The position numbers and the translations under genes were made by a program. Source: Brevundimonas sp. UBA5936 (GTDB lineage: Bacteria; Pseudomonadota; Alphaproteobacteria; Caulobacterales; Caulobacteraceae). Taken from it: a stretch of DNA of 30,176 nucleotides. The notes under the pieces are model-generated. The model ran no database searches, was not told the DNA's origin, and saw nothing but the letters and a program-made list of their open reading frames with translations. The stretch lies in the NCBI GenBank assembly GCA_002430835.1, contig DJDA01000032.1:1-30176 (forward strand). The letters run 5' to 3'. Positions within the stretch are counted from its first letter, which is position 1; each line of letters begins with the position of its first letter. Below are positions 23,557 through 30,176 of this stretch, in pieces.

Positions 23557-23685
23557 CCGCTCATCCCGGCGGACGCCGGGACCCAGTGTTTGGCTTCAAA
23601 CGCCTAGGTTATCTAGCGCTCCCCTTATGGCCGGATGCAGAGCGCGTGGCTCTCACTGGGTCCCGGCGTCCGCCGGGATGAGCGG
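23557..23685. repeat. REPIN-like inverted repeat: perfect 32-bp arms before kpsC
   Basis: The arm at 23557-23588 is the exact reverse complement of that at 23654-23685, with 65 bp between. Each arm holds a smaller palindrome, CCCGGCGGACGCCGGG, and ends CCCAGTG. It is a different family from the murD and murG elements. Similar GC-rich 'CATCCCGGC...GCCGGGACC' repeats are common in proteobacteria. It fills most of the 178-bp gap between the lyase and kpsC. Confidence 0.85.
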
Positions 23686-23730
23686 TCGTGGGGGTGGCGC
23701 CCTGACTCGACAAACCGTAGACACCATCCC

Positions 23731-25794
23731 ATGACCGCACCGCTTCCGCCCCCGTCGAAAACCCGCGCCTGGGTCTGTGCGCCGGGGGTGCTGAAGGCGC
23801 CGTTCCTGTCCGCCTTCCTGCCCGATTACGACCTGTCGGCCCTGCCCGGATCGTCGATCGAGGCCGTCCTCGGCTGGGGCATGAAGCCGACGGCGGAAGC
23901 GGGCCGGCGCTGGGCGGCGAAGCACGGCAAACCCTATGTGGCGCTGGAGGACGGCTTCCTGCGCTCGGTCGGCATCGGCGAGGGCGGGGCGACCAGCCTC
24001 AGTCTCATCGTCGATGATCTGGGCGTCTATTACGACGCCACCCGACCCAGCCGGCTGGAGCAACTGATCGACACAGCCCCCGACTGGTGCGACGCCACCA
24101 TGGGGGCCCGCGCGCGCGGACTGATCGACCGTATCGTCGCCTCGGGCGTATCCAAAACCAATATGGGCGGGCCGCTGGACCCCAACCTGCTGAAACCCGG
24201 CCGCCGGGTGCTGATCGTGGACCAGACCTTCGGCGACGCCTCCATCGGCTATGGGCTGGCGACCGAGGCCAGCTTCTCCGACATGCTGGCGACCGCCCGG
24301 CGCGACGAGCCTGACGCCCAGCTGATCGTCAAGCGCCACCCGGCGGTGGCCGCAGGGCGCAAGCAGGGCTGCATCCCGGCGGACCAGCTTCAGGGCGTCA
24401 CCCTGATCGACACCGACGTGCGGCCCGCCGATCTGCTGGCGGCGGTGGATGCGGTCTATGTCGTGACCTCCGCGCTGGGGTTCGAGGCCCTGCTGCGCGG
24501 CCTGCAGGTGCGTTGCTTCGGCGCGCCCTTCTATTCGGGCTGGGGGCTGACGACGGATGCGGTGCAGACCGGGCGGCGCGGCGCCCCGCGCGATCTGGAG
24601 CAGATCGCGGCGGCGGCCCTGATCGCCTACACCCGCTATGTCGATCCCGTCACCGGCCAGCGATGCGAGGCGGAACAGGCGCTGGAGCGGCTGGTCGCCC
24701 TGCGCGACCGGGCCGACCGGCTGGCGGGCGACTGGGCCGCCGTCGGCTTCGCCCCGGCCAAGCGGCCGCCGGTGCGCCGCCTGCTGAACTCGCCCAAGGG
24801 CCGCGTCCGCTATTTCTGGCGCTCATCCGCCGCCGTCGCCCATGCGCGGGCGACGGGCGGAAAGCTGATCTGGTGGGCCGGCAAGGAGACGCCGCAGATC
24901 CGCGCCGCCGCCGACGCCTTCGAGGGGCCGGTCGTACGCATGGAGGACGGCTTCATCCGCTCGCGCGGGCTTGGGTCCGACTTCTTCGGCGCCCTGTCGG
25001 TCGCGCTGGATGATCAGGGCGTCTACTACGACCCGACCCGGCCCAGCCGTCTGGAAAGCCTGATCGAGGCGGGCGAGCCGTCGCCGGATCAGGCCGCGCG
25101 CGCCGAGGCGCTTCGTGTTCGGGTGGTCGAGGCAGGCCTGTCGAAATACAATCTGAAGGGGGCGGGCGTCCCGGCCCACTGGCCCAAAGACAGGCCGATC
25201 CTGCTGGTCGTGGGTCAGGTCGAAAACGATCGCTCGATCCTGATGGGCTGCGGGCCGGACCTGCGCACCAACTCCGGCCTGGTGAAGGCGGCGCGGGCGG
25301 ATCATCCCGGCGCCTTCCTGATCTATCGCAACCACCCGGACGTGACGGCGGGCAACCGGCCGGGCCTGCTGGACCATGCGGCGATGGAGGAGGTCGACGC
25401 CTCAGCCGACGATCTGGACATCGTGGACTGCCTGAACGCCTGCGACCGGCTGGCGACCCTGACCTCCCTGACCGGGTTCGAGGCCCTGATGCGGGGCAAG
25501 CCGGTCAGCGTCTATGGCCGTCCCTTCTATGCCGGATGGGGCCTGACCGACGACCGGCTGACGTTCGAACGCCGCGCGCGCCGCGCCAGCTTGCAGAGCC
25601 TGATCCACGCCGCCCTGATCGGCTATCCGGTCTATGTCACGCCGGACGGCTGGCCGTGCGAGGCCGAGGATCTGGTCGAGGCCCTGATCGCCGCGCGCGA
25701 CCATCCCCTGCCCGCCCCGCCGCGCGGCCGCATCAATCGGTGGTGGCGCGGCATAAAGGCCAGTCTCGACCGCAGCCTTCCCCCGGCCTATTGA
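23731..25794 (+). CDS. kpsC: Capsule biosynthesis protein KpsC (beta-Kdo transferase, two domains)
   Basis: KpsC builds the poly-beta-Kdo linker between a lipid and group 2/3 capsules, using CMP-Kdo on the cytosolic face. The 687-residue length fits (E. coli about 675). Two homologous halves are visible. The N-half has EDGFLRSVG (73-81), DDLGVYYDATRPSRLE (95-110) and LGFEALLRGLQVRCFGAPFY; the C-half has EDGFIRSRG (about 406), DDQGVYYDPTRPSRLE and TGFEALMRGKPVSVYGRPFY, followed in both by GWGLT. These correspond to the two glycosyltransferase domains. The start at 23731 avoids reading through the inverted repeat. No kpsS, transporter or CMP-Kdo genes lie in the window. Confidence 0.9.
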   Translation: MTAPLPPPSKTRAWVCAPGVLKAPFLSAFLPDYDLSALPGSSIEAVLGWGMKPTAEAGRRWAAKHGKPYVALEDGFLRSVGIGEGGATSLSLIVDDLGVYYDATRPSRLEQLIDTAPDWCDATMGARARGLIDRIVASGVSKTNMGGPLDPNLLKPGRRVLIVDQTFGDASIGYGLATEASFSDMLATARRDEPDAQLIVKRHPAVAAGRKQGCIPADQLQGVTLIDTDVRPADLLAAVDAVYVVTSALGFEALLRGLQVRCFGAPFYSGWGLTTDAVQTGRRGAPRDLEQIAAAALIAYTRYVDPVTGQRCEAEQALERLVALRDRADRLAGDWAAVGFAPAKRPPVRRLLNSPKGRVRYFWRSSAAVAHARATGGKLIWWAGKETPQIRAAADAFEGPVVRMEDGFIRSRGLGSDFFGALSVALDDQGVYYDPTRPSRLESLIEAGEPSPDQAARAEALRVRVVEAGLSKYNLKGAGVPAHWPKDRPILLVVGQVENDRSILMGCGPDLRTNSGLVKAARADHPGAFLIYRNHPDVTAGNRPGLLDHAAMEEVDASADDLDIVDCLNACDRLATLTSLTGFEALMRGKPVSVYGRPFYAGWGLTDDRLTFERRARRASLQSLIHAALIGYPVYVTPDGWPCEAEDLVEALIAARDHPLPAPPRGRINRWWRGIKASLDRSLPPAY

Positions 25795-25943
25795 GGACGT
25801 TCGTCATCGCAACGGACTGAGTCCGGCCCGCGAGGCGCCCGAACTTCGCCGCGAGGCGCCGACATAAGACTTGTCGAGCGCCGGGGACTCCATGTTCCCT
25901 CATGCAGCGAGGCGCCGCGCGCCGAGCGTCAGGGAACTACACA
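25795..25943. promoter_or_regulatory. Leader of the KAS III-like gene with three copies of a 10-mer
   Basis: GCGAGGCGCC occurs at 25830-25839, 25851-25860 and 25907-25916 (starts 21 and 56 bp apart). A perfect 11-bp palindrome GGACTGAGTCC is at 25814-25824. AGGGA lies 9 nt before the GTG start at 25944. The repeated 10-mers could be a regulator's half-sites; no known regulator is recognised. Confidence 0.5.
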
Positions 25944-27089
25944 GTGCAAAAAGCCGTCATCTCCGCCACCGGCCTGTTCACGCCCGAACAGTCGATCTCG
26001 AATGAGGAACTGGTCGGCGCCTACAACGCCTGGGCCGAGGGCTGGAACGCCGCCAACGCCGAGGCCATCACCGCCGGAGAGGTCGAGGCCAAGACGCCCT
26101 CGTCCGAAGCCTTCATCGAGAAGGCCTCGGGCATCAAGGCGCGCTATGTCATGGACAAGTCGGGCATTCTCGACCCTGAGCGGATGCTGCCGCACCTGGC
26201 GGCGCGCGGCGACGACGAACCGTCGATCCTGGCCGAGATGGCGGTGAAGGCCGCTGAGGACGCCATCAGAGCCTGGGGCAAGCCGGTCAGCGAGATCGGC
26301 GCCGTCATCTGCGCCGCGTCGAACATGCAGCGCCCCTACCCCGCCATGGCCATCGAAGTGCAGCAGGCGCTGGGGATCGAGGGCTTCGCCTTCGACATGA
26401 ACGTGGCGTGCAGTTCCGCCACCTTCGGCGTCAAGACGGCGGCGGACTTCGTGGCCTCGGGCTCGGTCAAGGCCGTGCTGATGGTGAACCCGGAAATCTG
26501 CTCGGCGCACCTGAACTTCAAGGATCGCGACAGCCACTTCATCTTCGGCGATGTCGCCACCGCCGTCATCATCGAGGCCGAGGATCAGGCCGGGCCGGGC
26601 GGCTGGGACATTCTGGGCACGAAGCTGCAGACCAGCTTCTCCAACAACATCCGCAACAATTTCGGCTTCCTGAACCGCGCCGCCCTGCCGACCGACGCCA
26701 ACGAGCCCGTGTCTTCGGATGGCCTGACCGACAAGATGTTCGTCCAGCAGGGCCGCAAGGTGTTCAAGGAGGTCGTGCCGATGGTGTCGACCATGATCCT
26801 GGATCACGCCGCCGAGCTGAACCTGGACACGCAGGGGCTGAAGCGCCTTTGGCTGCACCAGGCCAACATCAACATGAACACCCTGATCGGCAAGAAGGTG
26901 CTGGGCCGCGATCCCGAGCCCGAGGAGAACGTCATCATCCTGGACGACTACGCCAATACCTCCTCGGCGGGGTCGATCATCGCCTTCCACCTGCACAACG
27001 ACGGCTTTACGCCGGGCGACACAGGCCTGATCTGCAGCTTCGGCGCAGGCTATTCGGCGGGCACGGTTTTTGTGCAAAAGCGCCCATAA
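25944..27089 (+). CDS. Beta-ketoacyl-ACP synthase III-like condensing enzyme
   Basis: KAS III enzymes condense an acyl-CoA with malonyl-ACP. The thiolase-fold protein has 381 residues, longer than E. coli FabH (317). The catalytic triad is predicted as Cys156 (DMNVACSSATFG), His305 (LHQANINMN) and Asn338 (ANTSSAGS). The extra length lies partly in an N-half insertion around residues 27-60. The GTG at 25944 gives the typical opening MQKAVISATGLFTPEQSISN and has AGGGA ahead; an in-frame ATG at 25902 is possible but adds an Arg-rich leader. The longer form resembles DarB-like or other secondary KAS III enzymes, and no acpP, fabD or plsX is nearby, so a role outside housekeeping fatty-acid initiation is possible. 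Confidence 0.88.
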   Translation: MQKAVISATGLFTPEQSISNEELVGAYNAWAEGWNAANAEAITAGEVEAKTPSSEAFIEKASGIKARYVMDKSGILDPERMLPHLAARGDDEPSILAEMAVKAAEDAIRAWGKPVSEIGAVICAASNMQRPYPAMAIEVQQALGIEGFAFDMNVACSSATFGVKTAADFVASGSVKAVLMVNPEICSAHLNFKDRDSHFIFGDVATAVIIEAEDQAGPGGWDILGTKLQTSFSNNIRNNFGFLNRAALPTDANEPVSSDGLTDKMFVQQGRKVFKEVVPMVSTMILDHAAELNLDTQGLKRLWLHQANINMNTLIGKKVLGRDPEPEENVIILDDYANTSSAGSIIAFHLHNDGFTPGDTGLICSFGAGYSAGTVFVQKRP

Positions 27090-27094
27090 ACCCG

Positions 27095-27145
27095 CCGAAC
27101 AGGAATCATTATTTCCGGCGGCGCTTGCACTGTTCGGAAATTTTT
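27095..27145 (+). terminator. Candidate terminator after the KAS III-like gene
   Basis: CCGAACAG (27095-27102) pairs with CTGTTCGG (27130-27137), which is followed by AAATTTTT. The 27-nt loop can form its own small stem (GGAA/TTCC). The large loop makes this tentative; it could instead be a leader structure of the 88-residue gene. Confidence 0.35.
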
Positions 27146-27187
27146 GCAAACCGTATCGCGTCGAGAAGCAGGGGGGACGGCGCCCGA

Positions 27188-27454
27188 ATGACTCAGACAG
27201 CTTTGCCTTGGGCTGAAAAACTCAGTGATCCGCTGGCGCACGATGTGGCCACGGTGCTGCAACGCATGGGCGGTTCGGCCCATCAGGACATGGTGATCAA
27301 CTGCGTCGCGGCGCTGAAACGCCAACGCGGCGAGTCGGTGACTCAAGACCTCAAGATGAAGATCATCGAGGTGTTCGAACGCTATCGCGACTTCTTCATC
27401 CGCCCCTTCGGCGAAGGGTCGATGCGCTGGGCCCTGGCGCCGGGCGTCGCCTGA
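27188..27454 (+). CDS. 88-residue protein of unknown function, possibly winged-helix
   Basis: The ATG at 27188 follows a purine-rich AGGGGGGA. The protein is soluble and helical: an amphipathic helix with DVATVLQRMGG, a second with HQDMVINCVAALKRQRG, a third with DLKMKIIEVFERYRDFF, then a short segment FGEGSMRWAL. This order recalls a winged-helix DNA-binding fold, but that is a guess from helix pattern. A much longer open frame covers it, but its first part is a shadow of the KAS III-like gene. A terminator follows 23 nt after the stop. No family recognised. Confidence 0.7.
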   Translation: MTQTALPWAEKLSDPLAHDVATVLQRMGGSAHQDMVINCVAALKRQRGESVTQDLKMKIIEVFERYRDFFIRPFGEGSMRWALAPGVA

Positions 27455-27476
27455 CCGCCTAAAAAATCGACCAACG

Positions 27477-27506
27477 AAAAAGGCCCGCTCCGACTGGAGC
27501 GGGCCT
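27477..27506. terminator. Bidirectional terminator between the 88-residue gene and the first barrel gene
   Basis: AGGCCCGCTCC pairs with GGAGCGGGCCT across a 4-nt loop. On the - strand it is followed by TTTTT, the better match, ending the barrel gene at 27530. On the + strand only TTCGTCATTT follows, so it is weaker there. Confidence 0.85.
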
Positions 27507-27529
27507 TCGTCATTTCAGACCATCCGCGC

Positions 27530-28057
27530 TTAGAAGCGGCGGATATAGCTGACTGAATAGGCGTCAGCCTCGCCGCGATCGTCGCGAAAGTCGCGGCGGG
27601 TCCAGTCGGCGCGGACGCCGTTGACGCCGTCCAGGTAGTAGTTGGCGCCGACGCCGTAGTTCCAGCTGTCGCCGCCGACCTTGCTCTCAGAGCCGGCCAG
27701 CTCCTGCTTCAGCTCCGTGTGGCCGTAGCCGCCGCGGGCGAACAGCTCCAGCTTGTCGCCGACGGGATACTTGCCGACGACATAGCCGGCGGCATCCCAC
27801 TCGTGCTTGATCTGGCCGTCGACGCCGGCGACGGTGATGTCCTTGTCCTTGACCCCCACGCCGACCTCGGTCTCCACGGCCAGGTAGCGGTTCAGGTTGA
27901 CGCCCAAACGGCCGGACACGGCGCCGGTTTGGGCCGCATCGCCTTCCATGTGCGTGTAACCCAGCGAACCATAGCCACGCGGTTCAGGATTCGATTGAGC
28001 AAACGCCGGAGCGGCGAGAACAGAGATAGCGGCGGCGGCGAGAAAAACGTTACGCAT
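27530..28057 (-). CDS. Outer-membrane beta-barrel protein (copy 1)
   Basis: The 175-residue protein has a signal peptide (MRNVFLAAAAISVLAAPAFAQ, cleavage near 21) and then alternating strands typical of a small eight-stranded barrel: GYGSLGYTHM, GAVSGRLGVNLNRYLAVETEVGVG, KLELFARGGYGHTEL and DSWNYGVGANYYLDG. It ends in Tyr-Ile-Arg-Arg-Phe, the C-terminal Phe used by the BAM complex. The ATG at 28057 has GGAG 9 nt ahead; a longer frame to 28213 would lose the signal peptide. It is a clear paralogue of the next gene. Role unknown; the OmpA-like/opacity porin class is the best guess. Confidence 0.88.
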   Translation of the reverse strand: MRNVFLAAAAISVLAAPAFAQSNPEPRGYGSLGYTHMEGDAAQTGAVSGRLGVNLNRYLAVETEVGVGVKDKDITVAGVDGQIKHEWDAAGYVVGKYPVGDKLELFARGGYGHTELKQELAGSESKVGGDSWNYGVGANYYLDGVNGVRADWTRRDFRDDRGEADAYSVSYIRRF

Positions 28058-28077
28058 TATTTCATACTCCTTAGATG

Positions 28078-28098
28078 ATGTGACTTCTGTGGTCACAT
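28078..28098. promoter_or_regulatory. Perfect palindrome ATGTGAC-N7-GTCACAT in the copy 1 leader
   Basis: Seven-base arms at 28078-28084 and 28092-28098 flank TTCTGTG, about 20 bp ahead of the ATG at 28057. It may be an operator or a leader hairpin that affects the nearby GGAG. The spacing does not fit CRP (TGTGA-N6-TCACA). I found no equivalent ahead of copy 2. Confidence 0.5.
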
Positions 28099-28215
28099 GC
28101 CCCATCCAACGAAGCTTAAATGGTTGCGCCGTCACACTCGTTCCATAGGCGAAGCGGCCAAACACAACACGAGTTACGCAAAAGACACACACGTCGTTAC
28201 CTAAATGACGCAAAA

Positions 28216-28246
28216 GAAAGGGCGCGCTCCGCCGGGGAGCGCGCCC
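28216..28246 (-). terminator. Rho-independent terminator after barrel copy 2
   Basis: On the - strand GGGCGCGCTCC pairs with GGAGCGCGCCC across a 5-nt loop, followed by TTTCTTTT. It starts about 22 nt after the stop at 28269, so the two barrel genes are probably separate transcripts. Confidence 0.85.
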
Positions 28247-28268
28247 AATCGATCCGCCGGGAATCGGA

Positions 28269-28802
28269 TCAGAAACGACGGACGTAGTTGACCGAGTAGA
28301 CGTCCACTTCGCCGCCGTCGTCGGTGAAGTCGCGACGAGTCCAGTCGCCGCGCAGGCCGTTCTGGCCGTCGAAGTAGTAGTTGGCGCCGACGCCGTAGTT
28401 CCAGCTTTCGCCGTCGGCCTTGCGCTCGACGCCGGCCAGTTCGGCCTTCATCTGCGTGGTGCCGTAGCCGCCGCGTGCGAACAGTTCGAAGTTCGGCGTG
28501 ACCGGCAGGGTGCCGACCGCATAGGCGGCCAGATCATAGTCGTGCTCGATCTTGCCCTTGGCGCCGGCGATGGTGAAGTCGTCGTCCTTCACCCCGATCG
28601 AGCCTTCGCCCTCGACGCCGAAATAGGGGTTGAACTTGGCGCCCAGACGGCCGGTGACGGCGCCCAGGTTTCCATCCGAATGGTCCAGCTGCGAATAGCC
28701 GAGCGTGCCGTAGTAGGTGGGGCCGCCCGGTTGTACGACCTGGGCCGCAGCCGGAAGGGCGAATACAGAAAGGGCGGCGGCGGCGAGAATAACGTTACGC
28801 AT
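28269..28802 (-). CDS. Outer-membrane beta-barrel protein (copy 2)
   Basis: The 177-residue paralogue of the gene at 27530 has a matching signal peptide (MRNVILAAAALSVFALPAAAQ) and barrel strands (TYYGTLGYSQLD, FELFARGGYGTTQMKAELAG, ESWNYGVGANYYFDG, DWTRRDFTDDGGE), ending YVRRF. The two copies share most strand motifs, with the loops more divergent. The ATG at 28802 is chosen by alignment with copy 1; an in-frame TTG at 28811 lies only 3 nt after GGAG and is unlikely. It sits 211 bp upstream of copy 1 on the same strand, consistent with tandem duplication. Confidence 0.88.
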   Translation of the reverse strand: MRNVILAAAALSVFALPAAAQVVQPGGPTYYGTLGYSQLDHSDGNLGAVTGRLGAKFNPYFGVEGEGSIGVKDDDFTIAGAKGKIEHDYDLAAYAVGTLPVTPNFELFARGGYGTTQMKAELAGVERKADGESWNYGVGANYYFDGQNGLRGDWTRRDFTDDGGEVDVYSVNYVRRF

Positions 28803-29021
28803 GAGCTTCAATCACTCCTTATTGCGATGAACAGGCCTGGCCTGACCACCTTGCGGAGAAACAAAGCTCGAGCGCACCGCGGCGTTCCCTATGCTTGATG
28901 AAGCAGTCGATGACTGTGCGAACAGAAGCACACACCGCGTTCCGTCAAGGATGACTATTTTACGACATGAAAAAGGCGACCCTTTCGGATCGCCCTTCTC
29001 TTGTCGTCGATTGAAAGGGCC
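28803..29021. other. Gap between barrel copy 2 and ppdK
   Basis: This gap holds the unassigned promoter region of copy 2 and the ppdK terminator at 28970-28994. A possible TTGACG lies on the - strand near 28948-28943, without a convincing -10 partner. Confidence 0.5.
28970..28994 (-). terminator. Rho-independent terminator after ppdK
   Basis: On the - strand GGCGATCC pairs with GGGTCGCC (one G-U) across a GAAA tetraloop and is followed by TTTTT (28974-28970), 27 nt after the ppdK stop. Confidence 0.88.
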
Positions 29022-30176
29022 TCAGCGGTCCTTTTCGCGCTCCTCGCCCGAGCGTGCGCTCAGCGCGGCCTGGGCCGCCGCCAGACGGGCGATCGGCACG
29101 CGGTAGGGCGAGCAGGAGACGTAGTCGAGGCCGACCGTCTCGCAGAAGGCAATGGAGGCAGGGTCGCCGCCGTGCTCGCCGCAGATGCCCATCTTCATGC
29201 CCGGCTTGACCGCGCGACCGCGTTCCTCGGCGATGCGGATCAGGTCGCCCACGCCGTTCTGGTCCAGGCGAACGAAGGGGTCGGTCTCGAAGATGCCCTT
29301 GTCCAGATAGGCCTGCAGGAAGTGGCCGGAATCGTCGCGGCTGATGCCGAAGGTCGTCTGCGTCAGGTCATTGGTGCCGAAGCTGAAGAACTCGGCGTGC
29401 TCGGCAAGATCGGCGGCGCGCAGGGCCGCGCGGGGCAGCTCGACCATGGTGCCGACCAGGTAGTCCACGCTGTCCCCGGCGTCCGCAAAGACAGCCTTGG
29501 CCGTGCGGTCGGTCAGTTCGCGCAGATACTTCATCTCCAGACCCAGGGCGACCAGCGGGTGCATGATCTCCGGGATCGGGGCGACACCCGAAGACGCCTT
29601 CACATGCAGCGCCGCCTCCAGGATGGCGCGGACCTGCATCTCGTAGATTTCCGGATAGGCCACGCCCAGGCGACAGCCACGGTGGCCCAGCATGGGGTTG
29701 GTCTCATGCAGTTCGCGGGCGCGGCGCTTCAGCTTGGCCGCGTCCAGCCCCTGCGTGGCGGCCAGGGCGTCGATGTCGGCGTCGGTGTGCGGGATGAACT
29801 CGTGCAGCGGCGGATCCAGCAGACGCACAGTGACGGGGAGCCCGCTCATGATGGTGAACAGTTCGACGAAGTCGGCCTTCTGGAACGGGGCGATCTTGGC
29901 CAGGGCCACGCGGCGACCCGCCTCGTCGTCGGCCAGGATCATCTCGCGCACGGCGGCGATGCGGGCCTCGTCGAAGAACATGTGCTCGGTGCGCGACAGG
30001 CCGATGCCCTCGGCGCCGAAGCCGCGCGCGGTCTTGGCGTCCAGCGGGGTCTCGGCGTTGGCGCGGACCTTCAGGCGGCGAATGCCGTCGGCCCAGCCCA
30101 TCAGGGTCTGGAAGTCGCCCGTCAGCTCCGGCTCGATCATGGCCACGGCACCGTCCAGCACCTCGCCCTTGCCGCC
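29022..30176 (-). CDS. ppdK: Pyruvate, phosphate dikinase, C-terminal part (5' end outside window)
   Basis: PPDK interconverts pyruvate, ATP and phosphate with PEP, AMP and pyrophosphate in the cytosol. The frame is open to the right edge, so only the last 384 or so residues are seen, preceded by GGKGE. They cover the end of the phospho-His domain and the PEP/pyruvate-binding TIM barrel. Motifs are GFGAEGIGLSRTEHMFF, VRLLDPPLHEFIPH, NPMLGHRGCRLG, FFSFGTNDLTQ and the catalytic Cys in GICGEHGG. The latter two also occur in PEP synthase and PtsI, but LLDPPLHEFIP favours PPDK. The phosphorylated His lies outside the window. A strong terminator follows. Confidence 0.94.
   Translation of the reverse strand, partial: GGKGEVLDGAVAMIEPELTGDFQTLMGWADGIRRLKVRANAETPLDAKTARGFGAEGIGLSRTEHMFFDEARIAAVREMILADDEAGRRVALAKIAPFQKADFVELFTIMSGLPVTVRLLDPPLHEFIPHTDADIDALAATQGLDAAKLKRRARELHETNPMLGHRGCRLGVAYPEIYEMQVRAILEAALHVKASSGVAPIPEIMHPLVALGLEMKYLRELTDRTAKAVFADAGDSVDYLVGTMVELPRAALRAADLAEHAEFFSFGTNDLTQTTFGISRDDSGHFLQAYLDKGIFETDPFVRLDQNGVGDLIRIAEERGRAVKPGMKMGICGEHGGDPASIAFCETVGLDYVSCSPYRVPIARLAAAQAALSARSGEEREKDR

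Noticed and set aside
25819..25890. GANTC (CcrM methylation) sites at 25819 and 25886 in the KAS III-like leader
   Set aside because: Such 5-mers are expected every few hundred bases at this composition, so two copies are not a signal on their own.
26408..27454. A 348-residue open frame spanning the KAS III-like gene and the 88-residue gene
   Set aside because: Its first 260 residues are a frame-shifted shadow of the KAS III-like gene. Only the part from 27188 has a ribosome binding site and a natural composition.
28078..28098. CRP/FNR binding site in the copy 1 barrel leader
   Set aside because: The half-sites look like TGTGA/TCACA, but the spacing is 9 instead of 6. Kept only as an unassigned palindrome.
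1..30176. CRISPR array, insertion sequence, prophage or defence island
   Set aside because: No regular spaced repeats, transposase, integrase, phage structural genes or defence-type nucleases were found on either strand.

Overview
The window looks like a stretch of chromosome from a high-GC alphaproteobacterium, most likely a member of Caulobacteraceae close to Brevundimonas. That placement is inference from gene content and order, GC-rich codon use and DUF2336; no database search was run. Nearly all of it is ordinary chromosomal backbone.

Layout. (1) 1-1587, + strand: the end of a Pro/Ala-rich protein that enters from the left edge, then a DUF2336 protein. (2) 1589-2719, - strand: an MscS-type channel, convergent with DUF2336. 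(3) 2891-14293, - strand: a tightly packed division and cell-wall (dcw) operon read right to left: mraZ, rsmH, ftsL, ftsI, murE, murF, mraY, murD, ftsW, murG. Most junctions are 1-8 nt overlaps, so it is probably one transcript. It starts at a 333-bp leader region with four TGGGN boxes spaced exactly 10 bp (predicted MraZ operator). The usual next genes (murC, murB, ddl, ftsQ, ftsA, ftsZ) are absent; a palindromic repeat and mscS follow murG. (4) 14630-18990, - strand: RNase P RNA, a cytosolic AmpD-like amidase with a peptidoglycan-binding tail, a small membrane protein, SppA and a SIMPL-domain protein. (5) 19180-19755: tRNA-Ile2(CAU) and a small lower-GC gene for a secreted Cys-containing protein. 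(6) 19756-25794, + strand: a secreted protein, free-methionine-R-sulfoxide reductase, a ROK sugar kinase, a dihydropteridine-reductase-like SDR, a CitE-like lyase and a two-domain KpsC. (7) 25944-27454, + strand: a long KAS III-like enzyme and an unrecognised 88-residue protein. (8) 27530-30176, - strand: two paralogous outer-membrane barrels and the C-terminal part of pyruvate phosphate dikinase, which runs off the right edge.

The genes centre on envelope construction: Mur ligases, MraY and MurG make lipid II, FtsW/FtsI/FtsL use it at the septum, the amidase probably recycles muropeptides, SppA clears signal peptides, and the MscS channel, barrels and KpsC act in or on the envelope.

The most unusual signal is a palindromic repeat inserted in frame in murD. 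It adds about 50 residues to an essential enzyme, and a second copy of the same family lies just after murG. Other notable structure: a perfect 32-bp inverted repeat before kpsC, a triplicated 10-mer before the KAS III-like gene, and an rnpB promoter whose -35 box contains the amidase stop codon. I do not see a clear new multi-gene system (no defence island, phage, IS or CRISPR).
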